Source: Euryarchaeota archaeon UBA557 (GTDB taxonomy: Archaea; Thermoplasmatota; Poseidoniia; Poseidoniales; Thalassarchaeaceae). Taken from it: a stretch of 6,020 bases of DNA. Below the pieces are notes generated by a model, which searched no databases, was not told where the DNA came from, and saw nothing but the letters and a program-made list of their open reading frames with translations. Shown here one piece after another: positions 5,726 through 6,020 of the stretch. Every line of letters begins with the position of its first letter. Position 1 is the first letter of the stretch. The DNA lies in NCBI GenBank assembly GCA_002503285.1, contig DARI01000012.1, forward strand, positions 1 to 6,020, given 5' to 3'. The position numbers and the translations under genes are program-made.

Positions 5726-6020
5726 GTGGCCGATAATCTGACACGGGAAGAGACTAACGAAATACTTCTGAAAGTATATTCTGACAATCTTGAAGATGCC
5801 GAAAAAATAAAGAAAATTTCCAATATTCCTAAATTATTGGATAAATTTGATGGTAAATATGATAAATTGGTAGAAGCATTACATAAAAAATATTCAAATA
5901 TATCCAAAGAATCGACATCTGACGATTCTTTTAATGATTTTCAACCTGTTGAAAAAGGACCGCCAAAAAAAGAAACTCCAATTTTTCCAGATGATATGCA
6001 AGAACCAGATGTACCAGATG
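5726..6020 (+). CDS. Acidic, proline-containing protein, N-terminal part (3' end outside window)
   Basis: The frame is open from GTG 5726 to the right edge: 98 complete codons. It begins M-A-D-N-L-T-R-E-E-T-N-E-I. A GGAG at 5712-5715 lies 10 bases upstream. An in-frame TTG at 5720 is also possible but too close to the GGAG; a TGA at 5717 closes the frame before it. Residues 5 to about 55 look like a charged helical domain (EILLKVYSDNLEDAEKI, then KLLDKFDGKYDKLVEALHKKY). After that the sequence turns low-complexity, acidic and Pro-rich (GPPKKETPIFPDDM, then EPDVPD), suggesting a disordered linker. I recognise no family. It probably shares the transcript of the membrane-protein gene, although the 59-base gap (5667-5725) could hold its own promoter. 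Its style, a small folded domain plus an acidic linker, resembles the gene at the left end. Confidence 0.75.
   Translation, partial: MADNLTREETNEILLKVYSDNLEDAEKIKKISNIPKLLDKFDGKYDKLVEALHKKYSNISKESTSDDSFNDFQPVEKGPPKKETPIFPDDMQEPDVPD

Noticed and set aside
5704..5907. 67-codon minus-strand open frame
   Set aside because: It is antisense to the GTG-initiated acidic protein, which continues open to the window edge; the translation is Ser/Leu/Phe-rich, typical of a shadow.
1..6020. Mobile element, CRISPR array, tRNA or rRNA
   Set aside because: No transposase, long terminal repeats, regularly spaced direct repeats or RNA-gene sequence was seen on either strand.

Overview
The window is archaeal. 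It carries ribosomal protein S6e, translation initiation factor aIF2 gamma, a PIN-domain protein of the archaeal/eukaryotic Fcf1/COG1412 type, a DUF357 protein and an Orc1/Cdc6 initiator, with Shine-Dalgarno sequences of the GGAG and GGTGA kind. Low GC by eye, the acidic low-complexity proteins and the look of S6e and aIF2 gamma suggest a planktonic Thermoplasmatota-like euryarchaeon (Marine Group II/III type). That placement is an inference and was not tested by a search.

Layout: (a) 2-1233, plus strand: the 3' part of an acidic protein ending in a winged-helix domain, then a DUF357 gene 11 bases later. (b) 1216-4603, minus strand, read right to left: orc1/cdc6, S6e, aIF2 gamma and PIN. The PIN gene overlaps DUF357 tail to tail by 18 bases. 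(c) 4604-4715: a divergent promoter region. (d) 4716-6020, plus strand: a four-helix membrane protein of unknown function, then the 5' part of another acidic protein that runs off the window and starts with GTG at about 5726.

The minus-strand block joins replication initiation (Orc1/Cdc6) to the known archaeal S6e/aIF2 gamma/PIN translation and ribosome-biogenesis cluster. The last three genes sit within 0-20 bases of each other and are probably co-transcribed. S6e may also have its own promoter in the 69-base gap after orc1/cdc6. The flanking plus-strand genes are unassigned, so a role shared with the core block cannot be argued.

The points most worth a second look are: an apparent CTG start for aIF2 gamma, directly behind a strong ribosome binding site and an ATG-TAG start-stop; loss of the zinc-knuckle cysteines in aIF2 gamma; a perfect 8-bp inverted repeat and a third copy of its TACAGTA half-site around the start of the membrane-protein gene; and a non-standard sensor-1 in Orc1/Cdc6. 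I see no mobile element, CRISPR array, tRNA or rRNA. Apart from these details it reads as an ordinary archaeal core locus.
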